Shown: positions 1-8,747, numbered from the stretch's first letter. The stretch is 34,042 nucleotides of DNA from Bacteroidia bacterium (GCA_023151275.1 JAKLJI010000033.1:1-34042), one strand, 5' to 3'. Notes: generated from the sequence alone by a model not told the origin. Program-made: numbers and translations.

Positions 1-24
1 AGGAGGGCTGCTCCTGATTTTAGG

Positions 25-42
25 GTTTCACCATGGTGAAAC
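25..42. repeat. 18-base perfect palindrome
   Basis: gtttcaccatggtgaaac reads the same on both strands. A second, 10-base palindrome (ttcctaggaa) follows at 50-59. The site lies about 35 bases before the AT-rich head of repeat element E1 and about 410 bases downstream of the crp-family stop codon. It could be a dyad operator, a recombination half-site or a fold in a transcript. I see no neighbouring promoter, so an operator role is not supported. A copy lies at 17049-17066. Confidence 0.7.
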
Positions 43-237
43 TCTACATTTCCTAGGAATCAAAATTCTCGATTATTTACCGGTTAAACCAATTAAACCT
101 TCATAAACCACATAAACCTTCATAAACCACATAAACCTTCATAAACCCTCATTCTTTGGGAGACGCGTATTTTGTTGTTTTTCTGTGAGCCAAGGGATAA
201 AGTTTTAGCCAGCCGCGGATTTGGCTTAGGGGGAGCA

Positions 238-349
238 GCAAGTACCCCGTGGTTTGCAAGCGGTTGCCTGTTGGGAATTGCCGGCGACCGGCAGCGAGCC
301 CGGCAAGGCCCTTACAGGCAAGCAGTCTTGCAAGCCGGGGAGTACTTGC
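238..349. repeat. Imperfect nested inverted repeat in the E1 tail
   Basis: The outer arms are 238-249 (gcaagtaccccg) and 336-349 (cggggagtacttgc, with two extra bases). Inner arms are ttgcctgt (265-272) and acaggcaa (314-321). The centre is a 6-base stem, tgccgg at 279-284 with ccggca at 288-293 and a cga loop. Transcribed from either strand this would make a long branched hairpin. It lies just past the crp-family gene, so it could end or stabilise that transcript. Confidence 0.65.
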
Positions 350-359
350 GGATACCCCG

Positions 360-428
360 GCGGCGGCGGGCGGAACGGAATTTTGTTGAGGAACGGATTT
401 TGCCGCGCCCGCCGCCGCAAGCCCCTTC
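360..428. terminator. 13-base GC-rich stem downstream of the crp-family gene
   Basis: Arms 360-372 and 416-428 (cggcggcgggcg core) pair perfectly over 13 bases, with a 43-base AT-richer loop containing two ggaacgga-like direct repeats. On the minus strand it begins about 24 bases after the stop of the crp-family gene. It is a plausible 3' end structure for the six-gene efflux operon, but no T-run follows, so intrinsic termination is inferred only from position and stem strength. Confidence 0.45.
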
Positions 429-451
429 AAAATGGTCTTGGATTTCCGGCT

Positions 452-1060
452 TTACCCGATTGAGGCCAATTCTATCCCCTCGCGGGTTTGTATTAACCGA
501 CCCTCTTTCTCGAGCTTTTTCAAAACACGGGTTACAACCTCACGCGCTGTTCCTATGTTCTGAGCAATTTCACGGTGAGAAATCTTTATTACTTTTTCGG
601 GATGCAGTGCCGCGCGCTCTTTCAGGAAATCCAACATGCGGGAATCGATTTTATCAAACAGGAGATGCTGAATGGTTTCAACCAATCCATCATACCGCTG
701 GTGGTAACTTTCTAAGAATGCTTCATTCAAGCGTGGATTTTCAATAAGAAGTTCCTTTAATTTTTCAACGGGAATGAGCAATAGCTCTGAGTCCGACTCG
801 GTAAAAGCGCTAACTTTACTGGGAGAACCTGAAATCCCTGCTGTAAATGTCATTACACAACTTTCGCCGGGTTGAACATAATACAAGAGCAGTTCGCGGC
901 TTTCATTCCCTGTAATAACTTTGACCAATCCATTTAGCACAACAGGCACTACCCTTACCACCTGCTCCTCGGTAAGAATCCGGATACCGGCTTTAAGTTC
1001 AACACGACTTGAGCCCTCAGCCAAAAGCTGAATCAGGTGATTAGGGAGTGTACCTTTCAT
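452..1060 (-). CDS. Crp/Fnr-family transcriptional regulator
   Basis: The product is 202 residues, the usual length for a Crp/Fnr protein. The N-terminal half (about 20-115) has the cyclic-nucleotide-binding-like beta roll, with the stretch YYVQPGESCVMTF and a single conserved-looking Cys at about 68. A helical dimerisation segment follows, then a C-terminal winged helix (about 150-195) with the recognition region ISHREIAQNIGTAREVVTRV. There is no N-terminal Cys cluster of the FNR [4Fe-4S] type, so the effector is unknown. The ATG lies 4 bases after the stop of the RND pump gene, so it is the last gene of the efflux operon. It may autoregulate the operon or respond to redox or metal stress, which is inference. 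The family call is firm; ligand and targets are not. Confidence 0.9.
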   Translation of the reverse strand: MKGTLPNHLIQLLAEGSSRVELKAGIRILTEEQVVRVVPVVLNGLVKVITGNESRELLLYYVQPGESCVMTFTAGISGSPSKVSAFTESDSELLLIPVEKLKELLIENPRLNEAFLESYHQRYDGLVETIQHLLFDKIDSRMLDFLKERAALHPEKVIKISHREIAQNIGTAREVVTRVLKKLEKEGRLIQTREGIELASIG

Positions 1061-1064
1061 TAGA

Positions 1065-4000
1065 TTATCTTGCGCTTAGGGAATGCTTAATTCTTTCTGC
1101 AAGATAGATGATGATGGGAAAAACCAATAGGGTTAAAATGGTGGCTGATATCAACCCACCTATTATCACAATAGCCAAAGGTTTTTGAGATTCCGAGCCA
1201 ATTCCGGTTGAGATGGCGGCCGGCATTAACCCTATGGACGCCATTAAAGCTGTCATGATAATGGGTCGGGTACGAACCTGAACTGCCTGAATTAAAGCCA
1301 GCGAAAGATCTCCAAGCTCTTTCATTCGCAGGTGGAACTCCGAAATCAATATCACCCCATTTTGGATACAAATGCCAAACAAAGCAATAAATCCAACACC
1401 GGCCGATATTCCAAAATTGATTCCGGTGATATGAAGAGCAAGTATTCCACCCATTACCGCAAAAGGCACATTTGCCAACACCAGCAGCGAGTCGCGGATA
1501 TTTCCGAATAGAATAAATAGCAGAAAAAAGATACCAATCAGACTTAAGGGGACCACTTGAACCAGGCGATTTCCTGCCCGTACCTGATTTTCAAATTCCC
1601 CGGTCCAACCTATGGAATAACCGGTTGGCAGTTTGATTTGCTCGTTCACCTTTTTTTGAGCTTCTGCAATGGTACTGCCCAAGTCCCGCTCCCGAACAGA
1701 GAATTTCACCCCGATAAATCTTCGGGTATTGTCCCGATAAATGAATGCAGGACCGGTTTGTTTCCGAAGGGTTGAAATTTCGCTTAAGGGTATTTTACCA
1801 CCTGTCATGGTTGGCACCATCAGGCGAGAGATATCATCCTCTGTTTTTCGGTACTCGCTTGAATAGCGAATTCTAACATCAAACTTTCTATCGTTTTCGT
1901 AGCGCTGGGTAGCTGTTTTACCACCAAATGCCATTTCCAAAACGGCTTGTGCATCTGATAGGGTTACGCCATAAGCGGCCATTTTCTCGCGATTTAACAC
2001 TACACTTACTTCCGGTTGGCCCACGTTGCGCAAAATTCCCAAATCTTTTATCCCATCCACACCTTTGATAGAAGCAATTACCTGGTTTGCCAATTCATCC
2101 AATTTATCCAAATCAGGGCCATAAATTTTAACTGCGTTTGAAGCATTGATACCCGCCACTGACTCTGCCACATTATCAATAATGGGTTGACTGTAATTGT
2201 AGCCTATGCCTTGGTATCGGGTGAGTCTGGCATCCATTTGAGCAATCAATTCCTGAAGGGATATCTTTCTCTCCCATTCCTCCTTGGGCTTCAGGTTCAC
2301 CTGCATTTGCACGTAATAAAATCCACTTGGGTCAGTACCATCGTTGCTTCGGCCTGTTTGTGATAGTACACCATTTACTTCCGGAAATGCTTGAAGTTCT
2401 TTGCGTAAAACTGCAACCATTTTAACCGTTTCATTCAAGCTAAAACTCATGGGCATTTTTGCCTCTACCCAAAGCGCTCCTTCGTTAAGTTCGGGTAAGA
2501 ATTCGGTACCCAGGAATTTAGCAGAACCAAGCACGAGTAGCAGCAACAAGGCGCTAATCACAAGAGTTGTCTTTTTTGCAGCAAAACTTATACGGAAGAA
2601 CTTCTCTGTTATCCGATTCCAAAAATTCACGAAGGGATTATTTTTTTCCCTCACATTTTTATTCAGTAGTAAATGGGCTAAAACCGGCACCAGGGTCAAG
2701 GTAAAAAGGAGTGCACCTAACAGCGCAAATCCAAGCGTATACGCCAAAGGGGAAAACATTTTTCCTTCCACTTTTTGAAAGGAGAAAATGGGCATGAGTG
2801 CTGTAATAATTATTAACTTGGAGAAGAAGATGGCTTTTCCCAACTGAATGCCCGACTTGCGTATAAAACCCGCTTTGGCCAATTTATTAAATCGGTCCAT
2901 TCCTATTTTATGAGCCAGGTGATCGAGGGCCACATATACACCTTCAACCATAACCACTGCCCCATCTATGATAATTCCAAAATCCACGGCGCCTAAGGAT
3001 AACAGGTTTGCACTCATACCCATAAGGTTGAGGCAAAGAAAGGCGAATAGCAAGGAAAGAGGGATGATAATAGCCACTGTAATTGTAGTTCGCCAATCGG
3101 CCATGAATAGCAAGACAATCAAGGTAACAAAAATGATTCCTTCAACCAGGTTATGCATTACTGTTCCCGTGGTATAATTCATGAGGTTATCGCGGTCGTA
3201 GAACGTTTCGAGCCTTACATCAGCGGGAAGAATAGTGGCATGCAACTCCTCAATTTTAGCTTTCACCCGTTGCAGTACTTCGCGTGGATTTTCTCCTTTG
3301 CGCATCACCACAATACCTTCCACCACATCGTCGGCAGAATCAAGTCCAACCTGCCCAACCCGAGGTAATGATGACTCAATTACCTGCGCCAGGTTTTTCA
3401 CTAAAACCGGATTTCCTGCGGCGTCATCTACAATGATGTTTTCGATATCTGCAATGGAATTCAGCAATCCCACTCCACGCACCACATAAGCCTGTCCGTT
3501 TTTCTCGATGATATCTCCACCCACATTCAGGTTGCTCCGATTTACAGCTTCATACACCTCAAGTGGAGTAATGCCGTATTTGAATAATTTATTGGGATCA
3601 ACACTAATTTCATACACCTTTTCCTGACCACCAAAAGCCACCAAATCTGCCACTCCGGGAACAGCTCTCAGGTTGCGGTCGATTACCCAATTTTGAAGGG
3701 TAAGCAATTCGCGGGTATCACGCGATGGACTTTTAAGCACATACCTGAAAACCTCTCCGGTAGGACCATAAGGGGGCTGCACTTCGGGTTCAATTCCTTC
3801 GGGAAGATTGACATTGCGTAGCTGATTATTTACTTGTTGTCTGGCAAAGAAATCATCTACATTGTCTTCAAAAATGATTTTGATAACAGATAGGCCAAAC
3901 ATGGTAATGCTGCGCACGCTGGTCTTCTTTTGAACCGGGTTCATGGCAATTTCAATGGGTGCAGTTACGAACCGTTCAATTTCTTCCGCACTTTTCCCAT

Positions 4001-4169
4001 TCCACTCGGTAACAATAATGATTTGCGTATTGGTAACATCAGGGAATGCCTCCACAGGCATATTCCTGAAGGCAATTATTCCGCCAATGGCCAGTAATCC
4101 CACCCAAAAAAAGGTAAAGGCTTTGTTTTGAATGGAAAAGCCAATTATTGATTTAATAAACTTATTCAT
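1065..4169 (-). CDS. czcA: CzcA/CusA-family heavy-metal efflux RND pump
   Basis: This is a 1034-residue inner-membrane proton antiporter, full length for HME-RND pumps. It has TM1 at about 15-35, a periplasmic porter domain, TM2-TM6 from about 340 to 500, a second porter domain and a C-terminal helix bundle from about 865 to the end. The diagnostic TM4 motif is DFGIIIDGAVVMVEG, with D396, D402 and E409 spaced as in the CzcA proton relay. That points to divalent cations (Zn, Co, Cd, Ni) rather than the monovalent Cu/Ag type, whose motif differs. It starts 3 bases after the adaptor stop and ends 4 bases before the Crp/Fnr gene. Together with the upstream adaptor and TolC-type channel it forms a czcCBA-ordered tripartite exporter. 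The substrate is inferred from the motif, not shown. Confidence 0.95.
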   Translation of the reverse strand: MNKFIKSIIGFSIQNKAFTFFWVGLLAIGGIIAFRNMPVEAFPDVTNTQIIIVTEWNGKSAEEIERFVTAPIEIAMNPVQKKTSVRSITMFGLSVIKIIFEDNVDDFFARQQVNNQLRNVNLPEGIEPEVQPPYGPTGEVFRYVLKSPSRDTRELLTLQNWVIDRNLRAVPGVADLVAFGGQEKVYEISVDPNKLFKYGITPLEVYEAVNRSNLNVGGDIIEKNGQAYVVRGVGLLNSIADIENIIVDDAAGNPVLVKNLAQVIESSLPRVGQVGLDSADDVVEGIVVMRKGENPREVLQRVKAKIEELHATILPADVRLETFYDRDNLMNYTTGTVMHNLVEGIIFVTLIVLLFMADWRTTITVAIIIPLSLLFAFLCLNLMGMSANLLSLGAVDFGIIIDGAVVMVEGVYVALDHLAHKIGMDRFNKLAKAGFIRKSGIQLGKAIFFSKLIIITALMPIFSFQKVEGKMFSPLAYTLGFALLGALLFTLTLVPVLAHLLLNKNVREKNNPFVNFWNRITEKFFRISFAAKKTTLVISALLLLLVLGSAKFLGTEFLPELNEGALWVEAKMPMSFSLNETVKMVAVLRKELQAFPEVNGVLSQTGRSNDGTDPSGFYYVQMQVNLKPKEEWERKISLQELIAQMDARLTRYQGIGYNYSQPIIDNVAESVAGINASNAVKIYGPDLDKLDELANQVIASIKGVDGIKDLGILRNVGQPEVSVVLNREKMAAYGVTLSDAQAVLEMAFGGKTATQRYENDRKFDVRIRYSSEYRKTEDDISRLMVPTMTGGKIPLSEISTLRKQTGPAFIYRDNTRRFIGVKFSVRERDLGSTIAEAQKKVNEQIKLPTGYSIGWTGEFENQVRAGNRLVQVVPLSLIGIFFLLFILFGNIRDSLLVLANVPFAVMGGILALHITGINFGISAGVGFIALFGICIQNGVILISEFHLRMKELGDLSLALIQAVQVRTRPIIMTALMASIGLMPAAISTGIGSESQKPLAIVIIGGLISATILTLLVFPIIIYLAERIKHSLSAR

Positions 4170-4172
4170 GGC

Positions 4173-5273
4173 TTAATCATTCAAAGCATCGTAAATCAAC
4201 AACTGATTGGCGGTAATTACTTTCTCGCCGGATTTCAAACCCGATTTTACATAGGTGATATCTTCAAACTGGCTAAAGGGTTCAATCTGCCGGGTTTCAA
4301 TCTCGTTTCGGCTATGGTAAACCATAACGAAATACCTGCTTTTATCAAAAATAACAGCCGATGATGGAATGGCAGGTAACTGCTGTTGATCTTTGTACCG
4401 TACACGAATATTTGCGCGCATTTCGGGCTTCAGCAGGTAGTTTGAATTGGCAAGTTTAACCCGAATTTTCATGGCCTTGGTTTCAGGGTCGATGATGTTA
4501 AAAATCTTATCAACCGTACCCTGAAAAACAGTATCGGGATAACTGAAGGTGCTAACCAAGGCTTCTCCTCCGAGTTTAACCTGGTTAATTTCACTTTCGT
4601 TTACATTGGCCAGCGCCCATACTTCATCTATCTGCGCAATGTCGAAAATGTTGTTGCTTCGGTCATTGCGAAGCAGCATATCTTGATTGATATTTTTTTG
4701 GATGATAAACCCGGAAATGGGAGAGCGAACTTCAAAAATGGCGCCTGAGCGCATGTTGTAAATGCGGTAGGTTTCTTCAATTCGACTCAATTGGGCCATG
4801 GCCTTTTCGAGTTGACTTTTAGCTTCAATAACTTCACGCTCCGAAACCAATTTCCCTTCAAACATTTCAGTGGCTACCTTCAGGTTATTCTTGGCTACAA
4901 TTTTATCGGTTTTGGCATTTTCCAATTCCTGTTCAAAGCTTGCTACTTCTGTGCTTCGGATGGTGGCCAGAAGCTGTCCTTTTTGAACAAAATCGCCCAA
5001 CTCTACATAAACCCGGTTTACACTTCCACCCACAACCGGAAATACATCAATGGATTTGTTGAAATCGGCTACAATTTTGCCAAAGAATTTGTATTCCCTG
5101 CGTAAGGGAATTTCTACCACATCTTTCCATTGTGTGGTTTCTAGCATTTTATCGCTCAAAACAAAGCTTTTCATGGGCACCTTTTCACTTGAGTTCCTGT
5201 TGCAGGAAATCAATAAAAAGGCCACCAAAAAGAGGGTTAGCGAAAACTTTAGCGGATTATTTGAATACATCAT
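4173..5273 (-). CDS. RND efflux periplasmic adaptor (membrane fusion protein)
   Basis: The product has 366 residues. The N-terminus is a lipoprotein signal: a hydrophobic stretch at 9-22 and the lipobox LISC with Cys24, so it is probably anchored by lipid in the periplasm. The lipoyl/barrel-sandwich halves lie at about 75-110 (VYVELGDFVQKGQLL) and 178-215 (VRSPISGFI), flanking an alpha-hairpin at about 110-175. A beta-barrel (about 216-295) and a membrane-proximal domain follow. No His-rich or Met-rich metal-binding extension is seen. Its start overlaps the end of the outer-membrane factor gene by 17 bases (ATG at 5273; a second in-frame ATG at 5270), implying translational coupling. It would bridge the CzcA-type pump to the TolC-type channel, as CzcB does. 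Confidence 0.92.
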   Translation of the reverse strand: MMYSNNPLKFSLTLFLVAFLLISCNRNSSEKVPMKSFVLSDKMLETTQWKDVVEIPLRREYKFFGKIVADFNKSIDVFPVVGGSVNRVYVELGDFVQKGQLLATIRSTEVASFEQELENAKTDKIVAKNNLKVATEMFEGKLVSEREVIEAKSQLEKAMAQLSRIEETYRIYNMRSGAIFEVRSPISGFIIQKNINQDMLLRNDRSNNIFDIAQIDEVWALANVNESEINQVKLGGEALVSTFSYPDTVFQGTVDKIFNIIDPETKAMKIRVKLANSNYLLKPEMRANIRVRYKDQQQLPAIPSSAVIFDKSRYFVMVYHSRNEIETRQIEPFSQFEDITYVKSGLKSGEKVITANQLLIYDALND

Positions 5274-6513
5274 ATGCAGTTAATTCTTGAAGGTAAAAGC
5301 CCGAAACCAATAGGGAATGCTCGAGTTCCTGACGGCGAATAAGGGTTTGATTGTAGCTCTCGATAAAATCGGTGAACTCGAGCAATGAAATATTGCGTTT
5401 GTGGAAATTGAGCATTACGCCCTCGTAAACCTGTTGCAATTGAGAGGAGCTTACCAAACGAATACGTCGCAATTCATCCTGGTTTAATTTCAATTTGGAG
5501 AGTGCATTCTTAATGGAAAGTGAAAGCTCTCGTTTGGCTTGAATCTGTTGAATTCGTGCTTTTTCCAGTTCAACTTTAGCGGCCCCAATGGCACCTTTGT
5601 TTGGATTGTAAAGTCGCAAAGGCATGCCTAAAGTTAAATTCAATTGGTTATTGAACGCACCTCCACGTTGGTCATATCCGGCACCCAAAGTAATATCTGT
5701 GATTCCCATGGCCTTTTGCCAGGCCAGGTAACGCTCTGCATTCAGGCTTGACTCCTGTGCAAGCCGTAATTCCGGATTTCCAGCCATTGCAATCTGAATG
5801 AGCTCATCAACCCTTAATACCGGCTCCCGCCACAAAACCGTATCCAATTGGCTTTTGTTCACTTGTGGAATGGGAATGGTATCAAGGCCGGTAAGCAAAG
5901 CAAGTTGTTTGCCGCTTTCTTCAAGCAACAAACGAGCACTTGAATATTCGCTGCGTACCTGACTTAACAAGGCTTGCAATCGAATCAATTCCTTGAGTGC
6001 AATATTTCCTTTTTGAGCCTGGATTTGATAATTGAGAAGTAAGGTATCAAGCACAAAGGCCTGCTTTTCCAACATTTCAAGCTTTCGAATTTGGTACCAG
6101 TTATCGTAAAAAGCTTCGGCCAAACTGGTTCTCATTTTCCGAAACAGCGATTCCAGTTCCAGTTCTGCGAGTTTGGTATTTGATTTTGCCCAATCTATTT
6201 CAGCTTTTCGTTTTCCACCTAACTGCATTAGCTTTTGAATGGAGGCCTGTTTTTGTCCGGATTGACCCATATCAAACCATTGAGGCCTATTGGGATTGTA
6301 GGCATTTACTTCCAGGTACAATTCAGGCAATGGCCGAATAGCTGCCTGAATTTCCATTGCCCTGGATGCAGAAACATTTAACTCGGCAGCAATCAAAGCC
6401 GTATTGTTTTGAACCATCAGGCTTTCAGACTGCTGGAATGTTAGTTTTTGCTGGGCTTCCAGAGGAAGCAGGAAACAAAGTCCGAATAAACTTGCAAAAA
6501 CAATTCGTAGCAT
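5257..6513 (-). CDS. TolC-family outer-membrane efflux channel
   Basis: The product has 418 residues from the chosen ATG at 6513. That start places a normal signal peptide first (MLRIVFASLFGLCFLLPLEA, then QQ). An in-frame ATG at 6549 would add 12 residues before the signal peptide and is less likely. The body has two repeats of long amphipathic helices rich in Leu, Glu, Gln and Lys, typical of OEP domains (about 25-215 and 235-410). In the czcCBA order this is the CzcC position. The 3' end overlaps the adaptor gene by 17 bases. The gap to the upstream kinase gene is 81 bases, the largest in this operon, and I found no convincing promoter in it. Confidence 0.9.
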   Translation of the reverse strand: MLRIVFASLFGLCFLLPLEAQQKLTFQQSESLMVQNNTALIAAELNVSASRAMEIQAAIRPLPELYLEVNAYNPNRPQWFDMGQSGQKQASIQKLMQLGGKRKAEIDWAKSNTKLAELELESLFRKMRTSLAEAFYDNWYQIRKLEMLEKQAFVLDTLLLNYQIQAQKGNIALKELIRLQALLSQVRSEYSSARLLLEESGKQLALLTGLDTIPIPQVNKSQLDTVLWREPVLRVDELIQIAMAGNPELRLAQESSLNAERYLAWQKAMGITDITLGAGYDQRGGAFNNQLNLTLGMPLRLYNPNKGAIGAAKVELEKARIQQIQAKRELSLSIKNALSKLKLNQDELRRIRLVSSSQLQQVYEGVMLNFHKRNISLLEFTDFIESYNQTLIRRQELEHSLLVSGFYLQELTAYDVFK

Positions 6514-6594
6514 GGTTTTTATTTTGAGGCAAAACAAAAACCCGTGCATTAAAAGCGTGTTTACACCTCACTTAAAAAGGCATTAAAGTCAAAG

Positions 6595-7977
6595 TTAGTT
6601 GATTGAATATAAGTTAAATATACACGAAAACTCGTGCATTTTTTTCTCGGCATTGTAGCTGTAAACCAATTCTGCCTGATGGTATTCCAAAATGCGTTTA
6701 ACGATACTAAGGCCAAGTCCTGAGCCTGAAATAGTTTGAGAATTGATTCCTCGACGAAAGGGTTGATAAATTTCAGATTCAGCCATCAAACCTGAATCTT
6801 CCCCTTGGTTAAGAATTTTCAATTCAATTTTATGCTCTCCAGTTTCTGAAAGAACCACCTTTACCACCTTATCGGAAGAGTAAAGGCATGCATTTCTCAG
6901 CAAATTGGCGAAGGCAATTTGCAATACCTGCGCTTGAGCCGGAATCAATAAATCCGATGATTCGGAAGTTGTTTCATCAATCTCAAACTGAAAACTAATA
7001 TCCTTGAATTGAGGTTTGATATCGTCGATAACACGGAACAACAATTCATCCAATCGCTCGGGGAATAAGTCGATGGTATTGGGTTCATCTTTGATGCGAG
7101 ACAGGATTAACAAGGAATGAATAAGTTCCTTCATCTGTTCAACCACCTTTTCCATTTCGGCCAGGTAGCTTTTTACCGCAGGCGAAACGCCATCCATTTT
7201 TTTGAGATTGTCTAACTGAAAAGTAAGGCGCGATATGGGAGTTCGTAATTCGTGGGATGCCAAAGAAGTAAATGCTTTTTGAGTATTCACTACTTTATTC
7301 ACCCGCTCAAGCAATTGGTTGAAAGAGGTTGTGAGGGATTGAATTTCATCGTGGCGACTTGGATTAACGAGAGGTTGATTTAGGTTATGCCCGGAAATCG
7401 ATTGAAAACCTGTCTTCAACCTATCAAGTGGAATAAGTAAGCGATTGGTCATGCTATACGTGATAAACCAAACCAGAAAAACACCGAGGCAATAAATCAA
7501 TATAAGCGAATAAAGCAGAAACTCTTGCTTGCGTATGCCGTAGTGATCTTCGGCAGAAATAATCACGTAGTAGTCGCGCGGTTCAAGGTCGTAATAAACC
7601 CCATAAATTTCCTGGTCATCTTCTTGAAAGAAGAATTCTTTCTCGGATTTCAAACGTTTCAAATCTCCAAAATTCCAATCTACCCGCTGGTCATCAATGC
7701 TGGAATAAATAAGCTTAAAATTCTCATCAAAAATAAGTGTCTTTTCATTGTACAGTTTATTGATTGAATTTTGGTCAATTACTTTCAGCAAATAGGAATC
7801 AATTTCTTTTACTTTAAACATGTAATTGGCCGTAGTCAATGCCTTTTCGGCCAATCTATCCTTAAACTCCTCCATCCGGAAATTGTAAAACAAAGCATAA
7901 AGAACTACCGAACAAATTCCGAAAATTACGGTAAAGGCAATGCTCAGGTTAAAGGATATACTTTGTTTGAGATTCAT
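6595..7977 (-). CDS. Two-component sensor histidine kinase
   Basis: This is a 460-residue membrane kinase. TM1 is at about 10-31, a periplasmic sensor of about 120 residues follows (rich in Asp, Glu, Tyr), and TM2 is at about 153-175. A HAMP linker (about 176-230) leads to HisKA with the phosphoacceptor His242 in SLASHELRTPISRL. The HATPase_c domain has the N box near NLLRNACLYS (358-367) and the G2 box GSGLGLSIVKRI (418-429). Its ATG overlaps the response regulator stop by 4 bases (ATGA), so the two are a coupled pair. The position upstream of the metal pump suggests it senses periplasmic metal, as CzcS/CusS do. The sensor region has no obvious His cluster, so the ligand is unknown. Confidence 0.93.
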   Translation of the reverse strand: MNLKQSISFNLSIAFTVIFGICSVVLYALFYNFRMEEFKDRLAEKALTTANYMFKVKEIDSYLLKVIDQNSINKLYNEKTLIFDENFKLIYSSIDDQRVDWNFGDLKRLKSEKEFFFQEDDQEIYGVYYDLEPRDYYVIISAEDHYGIRKQEFLLYSLILIYCLGVFLVWFITYSMTNRLLIPLDRLKTGFQSISGHNLNQPLVNPSRHDEIQSLTTSFNQLLERVNKVVNTQKAFTSLASHELRTPISRLTFQLDNLKKMDGVSPAVKSYLAEMEKVVEQMKELIHSLLILSRIKDEPNTIDLFPERLDELLFRVIDDIKPQFKDISFQFEIDETTSESSDLLIPAQAQVLQIAFANLLRNACLYSSDKVVKVVLSETGEHKIELKILNQGEDSGLMAESEIYQPFRRGINSQTISGSGLGLSIVKRILEYHQAELVYSYNAEKKMHEFSCIFNLYSIN

Positions 7978-8669
7978 TCGGATTCGGGTTTTAAATAATA
8001 GCCAAATCCCACTCGGTTATGTATCAACTTCAGCTCAAAATCCTTGTCCATTTTGCGTCTCAAAAAATTGATGTACACCTGAATGGTATTGAAGTTATTG
8101 TCCATGTTCATGTCCCAGATTTCTGAGGCGATATACTCCTTAGAAAGAACCCTGCCTTTGGCTTTAGCAAGCAATAGCAGCAATTGAAATTCTTTGGGAC
8201 TCAGCTCAATTGAACGACCAGCCCGAATTACGGTTTTTAGGCCCACATCAATTTGCAAATCTGCAATGTGAATAATCTCCTCCAGCTCTCGTGGGTGGCT
8301 TCTACGTTTCAACAAGGATTCAATGCGTAACTCCAATTCTTCCAAATGAAAAGGCTTTACCAGGTAATCATCGGCACCCGATTTATAACCCGTTCTTTTG
8401 TCCTCCAGTTCACCAAATGCTGTAAGAAAAAGTATGGGAGTAAGTGAATCCGTCTCTCGAATTTTAGTGCTTACATCAAAGCCATTCATACCCGGAACAT
8501 TCACATCAAGCAAAAATATTGCATACTCTTTTTTCTTCCATTGTCTGAAGAACAAGTTGCCATCATACACCACATCACAAGCGAAAGTTTCACTGGTAAA
8601 ATAATGAACGATTTCCCTTGCCAGCACAGCATCATCTTCCAACAACAATATGTCTATCCTTTCGCCCAT
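7974..8669 (-). CDS. OmpR-family response regulator
   Basis: The product has 231 residues from the ATG at 8669. The receiver domain (1-120) has the acidic pair ED/D at 11-13, phosphoacceptor Asp55 in FLLDVNVPG, Thr83 and Lys105 (LVKPF). The C-terminal winged helix (about 133-228) has LSPKEFQLLLLL and the wing GFGYYLKP. A longer reading frame beginning at 8870 adds 67 residues of non-conserved sequence antisense to the neighbouring plus-strand gene, so it is rejected. It is the first gene of the metal efflux operon and is coupled to the kinase by ATGA. It probably activates its own operon from the 78-base divergent intergenic region (8670-8747). A candidate Shine-Dalgarno (ggaaag) sits very close to the ATG. 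Confidence 0.93.
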   Translation of the reverse strand: MGERIDILLLEDDAVLAREIVHYFTSETFACDVVYDGNLFFRQWKKKEYAIFLLDVNVPGMNGFDVSTKIRETDSLTPILFLTAFGELEDKRTGYKSGADDYLVKPFHLEELELRIESLLKRRSHPRELEEIIHIADLQIDVGLKTVIRAGRSIELSPKEFQLLLLLAKAKGRVLSKEYIASEIWDMNMDNNFNTIQVYINFLRRKMDKDFELKLIHNRVGFGYYLKPESE

Positions 8670-8709
8670 ACTTTCCACAAATAGGTAGGCAAAATAGCGA
8701 GAAAAAGCA

Positions 8710-8740
8710 TTTGAGCACAACAGGCAAACAGGTATATTCG
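8710..8740 (+). promoter_or_regulatory. Bacteroidota-type promoter for the dehydrogenase operon
   Basis: TTTG at 8710-8713, a 19-base spacer, then TATATTCG at 8733-8740 matches the known Bacteroidota sigma consensus (TTTG, N19-21, TAnnTTTG) in all but one position. The ATG of the first gene is at 8748, only 7 bases past the box, so the transcript would have almost no leader. The same 78-base gap must also hold the promoter of the opposing efflux operon, for which I see no clear match. Confidence 0.55.
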
Positions 8741-8747
8741 TTACCGC

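Larger units (their letters stand above)
77..430. repeat. Repeat element E1 (AT-rich head, GC-rich foldable tail)
   Basis: The element starts with ttaccggttaaacc, then a 19-base tandem repeat (ccttcataaaccacataaa, units beginning at 98, 117 and 136, the last partial). Next comes a linker, ctttgggagacgcg, running into a T-rich stretch and tgtgag, then a GC-rich tail of nested inverted repeats up to about 430. The same order of modules is seen at 16456 (E2) and 16689 (E3), in the same orientation. It ends about 20 bases from the stop of the minus-strand crp-family gene. Long ORFs crossing it have no recognisable product and are not called. Confidence 0.75.

Noticed and set aside
98-152. 19-base direct repeats as a possible CRISPR or plasmid iteron array
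   Set aside because: The units abut without spacers, only about 2.5 exist, and there is no cas or replication gene. They recur in degenerate form in E2 and E3 as part of a larger element.
149-747. Open frames of 93 (minus) and 191 (plus) residues across E1 and the crp-family gene
   Set aside because: They run through inverted-repeat DNA and antisense to the conserved crp-family gene. The translations match no family I recognise and have low-complexity composition.
1065-4169. Several 62-125-residue plus-strand frames inside the RND pump gene
   Set aside because: Antisense shadows of a strongly conserved 1034-residue gene, with no motif of their own.
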